Part shown: piece by piece, positions 15,563 to 16,286 of the stretch
Position numbering within the stretch: the stretch's first letter is position 1
How the letters are laid out: each line of letters starts with the position of its first letter
Assembly (NCBI GenBank): GCA_905235425.1
Contig: CAJOKY010000018.1
Location: 1-16,286, forward strand
Origin: an uncultured Selenomonadaceae bacterium
GTDB lineage: Bacteria > Bacillota > Negativicutes > Selenomonadales > Selenomonadaceae
Direction of reading: 5' to 3'
Length of the DNA stretch: 16,286 nucleotides
Program-made: the position numbers and the translations under genes
Notes under the pieces: model-generated
Seen by the model: the letters and a program-made list of their open reading frames with translations, nothing else
Told to the model about the DNA's origin: nothing
Database searches by the model: none

Positions 15563-15592
15563 AATTTAAAATCCCAACTAATCCCCTGTCAA
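15563..15592 (-). promoter_or_regulatory. Probable promoter of the unknown small gene
   Basis: On the minus strand, a perfect TTGACA (15587-15592) is followed after 18 bases by TAAATT (15563-15568), four of six matches to the -10 consensus. The predicted start near 15556 gives a leader of about 36 bases to the TTG at 15520. Confidence 0.55.
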
Positions 15593-15855
15593 GGGTACTC
15601 TCAAACTAAGAGGAGGACGCTGCGGAAGAAGTTTTATCGCCTGCGCGCCGTTAAATTTCTGGGAGAGGTTTCTAAGCGAGGGACGTAATTAAACCAAATC
15701 AAGCTATGTCGTTTCCCCATTATCGCAATGACGGTGAACGCCTTTGATGAAAGCGTTCAGCAGAGTTTAAGGTCGGAGCCTAGAGAATCTTCTTTAATAT
15801 TCAAACTTTTCAAAAATTGATTCACTAACAATTTCTTTTGGTATATTTTTTCCTT
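15593..15855. other. Less AT-rich stretch without a clear gene, possibly a transposon end
   Basis: This stretch is visibly richer in G and C than its surroundings. The plus strand has one frame, broken by a single stop at 15686, that stays open from 15587 to 15820. Its second half reads M-T-V-N-A-F-D-E-S-V-Q-Q then SLRSEPRESS, somewhat like the tails of TnpB proteins of IS200/IS605 elements, but I cannot confirm this. No ribosome site or start codon supports expression. Confidence 0.3.
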
Positions 15856-16097
15856 TTATAAATCTTTTCTCAGTACGTCAAACAGTTGGACTATCGATTC
15901 GGCAGAGACTTCAAGATTTTCATTCTTTATCCCGCATTTCACCTGAGCGAAGATGCTTTCAATTTTCCCATTTTCCACTTTTTCTATCGTCCTACAAATT
16001 TCTTTCTCTATATTTCCATTTGTCGTTCAAGATCATCAGCCAATTTTGTCAAATTTTTTATTCCCGTTTCAAGCCGCGCCATCTTTTCTTTTCTCAT
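15856..16097 (-). pseudogene. Small ORF broken by a frameshift
   Basis: An ATG at 16097, with GGTGAG a few bases upstream, opens a 29-codon frame (MRKEKMARLETGIKNLTKLA, then DDLERQMEI) ending in TAG at 16008. Starting within the last codons, a -1 shift gives an open frame that continues in the same charged, helical style (EKEICRTIEKVENGKIESIF, later ESIVQLFDVLRKDL) to a TAA at 15856. Joined, the two would make a protein of about 80 residues, heptad-like and hydrophilic, with no family that I recognise. The extended -10 promoter upstream (16117-16125) suggests that it was once expressed. The shift may be a mutation, a sequencing error or programmed; there is no obvious slippery run at the junction. 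Confidence 0.4.
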
Positions 16098-16116
16098 TTT
16101 CCACTCACCGTTTACT

Positions 16117-16125
16117 ATTATATCA
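16117..16125 (-). promoter_or_regulatory. Extended -10 promoter upstream of the broken small ORF
   Basis: The minus strand reads TGATATAAT (16117-16125), a perfect TGnTATAAT extended -10 element. No good -35 box lies 16-18 bases upstream, which extended -10 promoters can tolerate. It lies 19 bases before the ATG at 16097. Confidence 0.5.
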
Positions 16126-16210
16126 CAATTATTTTTTCTCGTCTGAAAATGCTCAAAAAATATTGACAAAGCGTTTTTTATCAGAAAAGTTCACTTATGC
16201 ATTTCACTTC

Positions 16211-16228
16211 ATGAAACGCTAGTTTCAT
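16211..16228. repeat. Short inverted repeat, possible operator or element end
   Basis: ATGAAAC-GCTA-GTTTCAT is a perfect 7-bp inverted repeat around a 4-base centre. It lies about 85 bases upstream of the extended -10 promoter on the minus strand and is not followed by a T-run, so it is not a terminator. A repressor-binding site is possible. Confidence 0.4.
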
Positions 16229-16286
16229 CCAGTTTTGACGCCGTTTTTAGGAGATAAAAATTTCACTCGCGACGCTCTTTGAACCT

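Noticed and set aside
15886..16222. Two overlapping plus-strand frames rich in Phe, Ile and Ser
   Set aside because: They are antisense to the frameshifted minus-strand ORF, which has a promoter and ribosome site; the hydrophobic look comes from the complement of Glu/Lys codons.

Overview
The window is AT-rich, has strong GGAGG-type ribosome sites and sigma-A-type promoters, and carries remnants of sulfate-binding-protein and O-acetylhomoserine sulfhydrylase genes. This suggests an anaerobic low-GC Firmicute, perhaps of the Selenomonas/Negativicutes type. The phylum-level guess is fair; anything finer is inference. Almost all coding capacity is on the minus strand. The many long plus-strand ORFs opposite these genes look like codon-bias shadows.

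Core (445-13907, minus strand): a single ~13.4 kb operon, read right to left from a near-consensus promoter at 13879-13907. Order of transcription: NRPS protein 1 (A-PCP-C, 998 aa); NRPS protein 2 (A-PCP-C, 985 aa); a MATE-type transporter whose C-terminus carries a GHKL/anti-sigma-kinase-like ATPase domain; a fucosyltransferase-like glycosyltransferase; a STAS domain fused to an APH-type small-molecule kinase; and NRPS protein 3 (A-PCP-C, 961 aa), whose adenylation domain lacks the amino-group-binding Asp. Most genes are 5-13 bases apart or overlap by 4; the only sizeable gap, about 160 bases, precedes the STAS-APH gene. A weak terminator-like hairpin lies at 388-429. The likely logic is a small acyl/peptide product built by three stand-alone modules without a thioesterase, probably glycosylated and exported. 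Its transporter and kinase carry two halves of an RsbW/RsbV-type partner-switching pair. That pairing is the most unusual feature here.

Flanks: both sides are gene graveyards. On the left (100-323) is a sulfate-binding-protein gene reduced to its ribosome site, signal-peptide start and one internal segment. On the right are an IS256-type transposase scrap (13914-13997), an orphan plus-strand terminator, an excisionase-like HTH gene (14503-14691), and an O-acetylhomoserine sulfhydrylase remnant with a large internal deletion (14699-14990). Further right are a compact unknown gene with its own promoter and terminator (15186-15592), a possible transposon-end scrap, and a frameshifted small ORF behind an extended -10 promoter (15856-16125). 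The remnants suggest that the NRPS operon sits in a decayed sulfur-assimilation locus reworked by mobile elements. No tRNA, rRNA or CRISPR array was seen.
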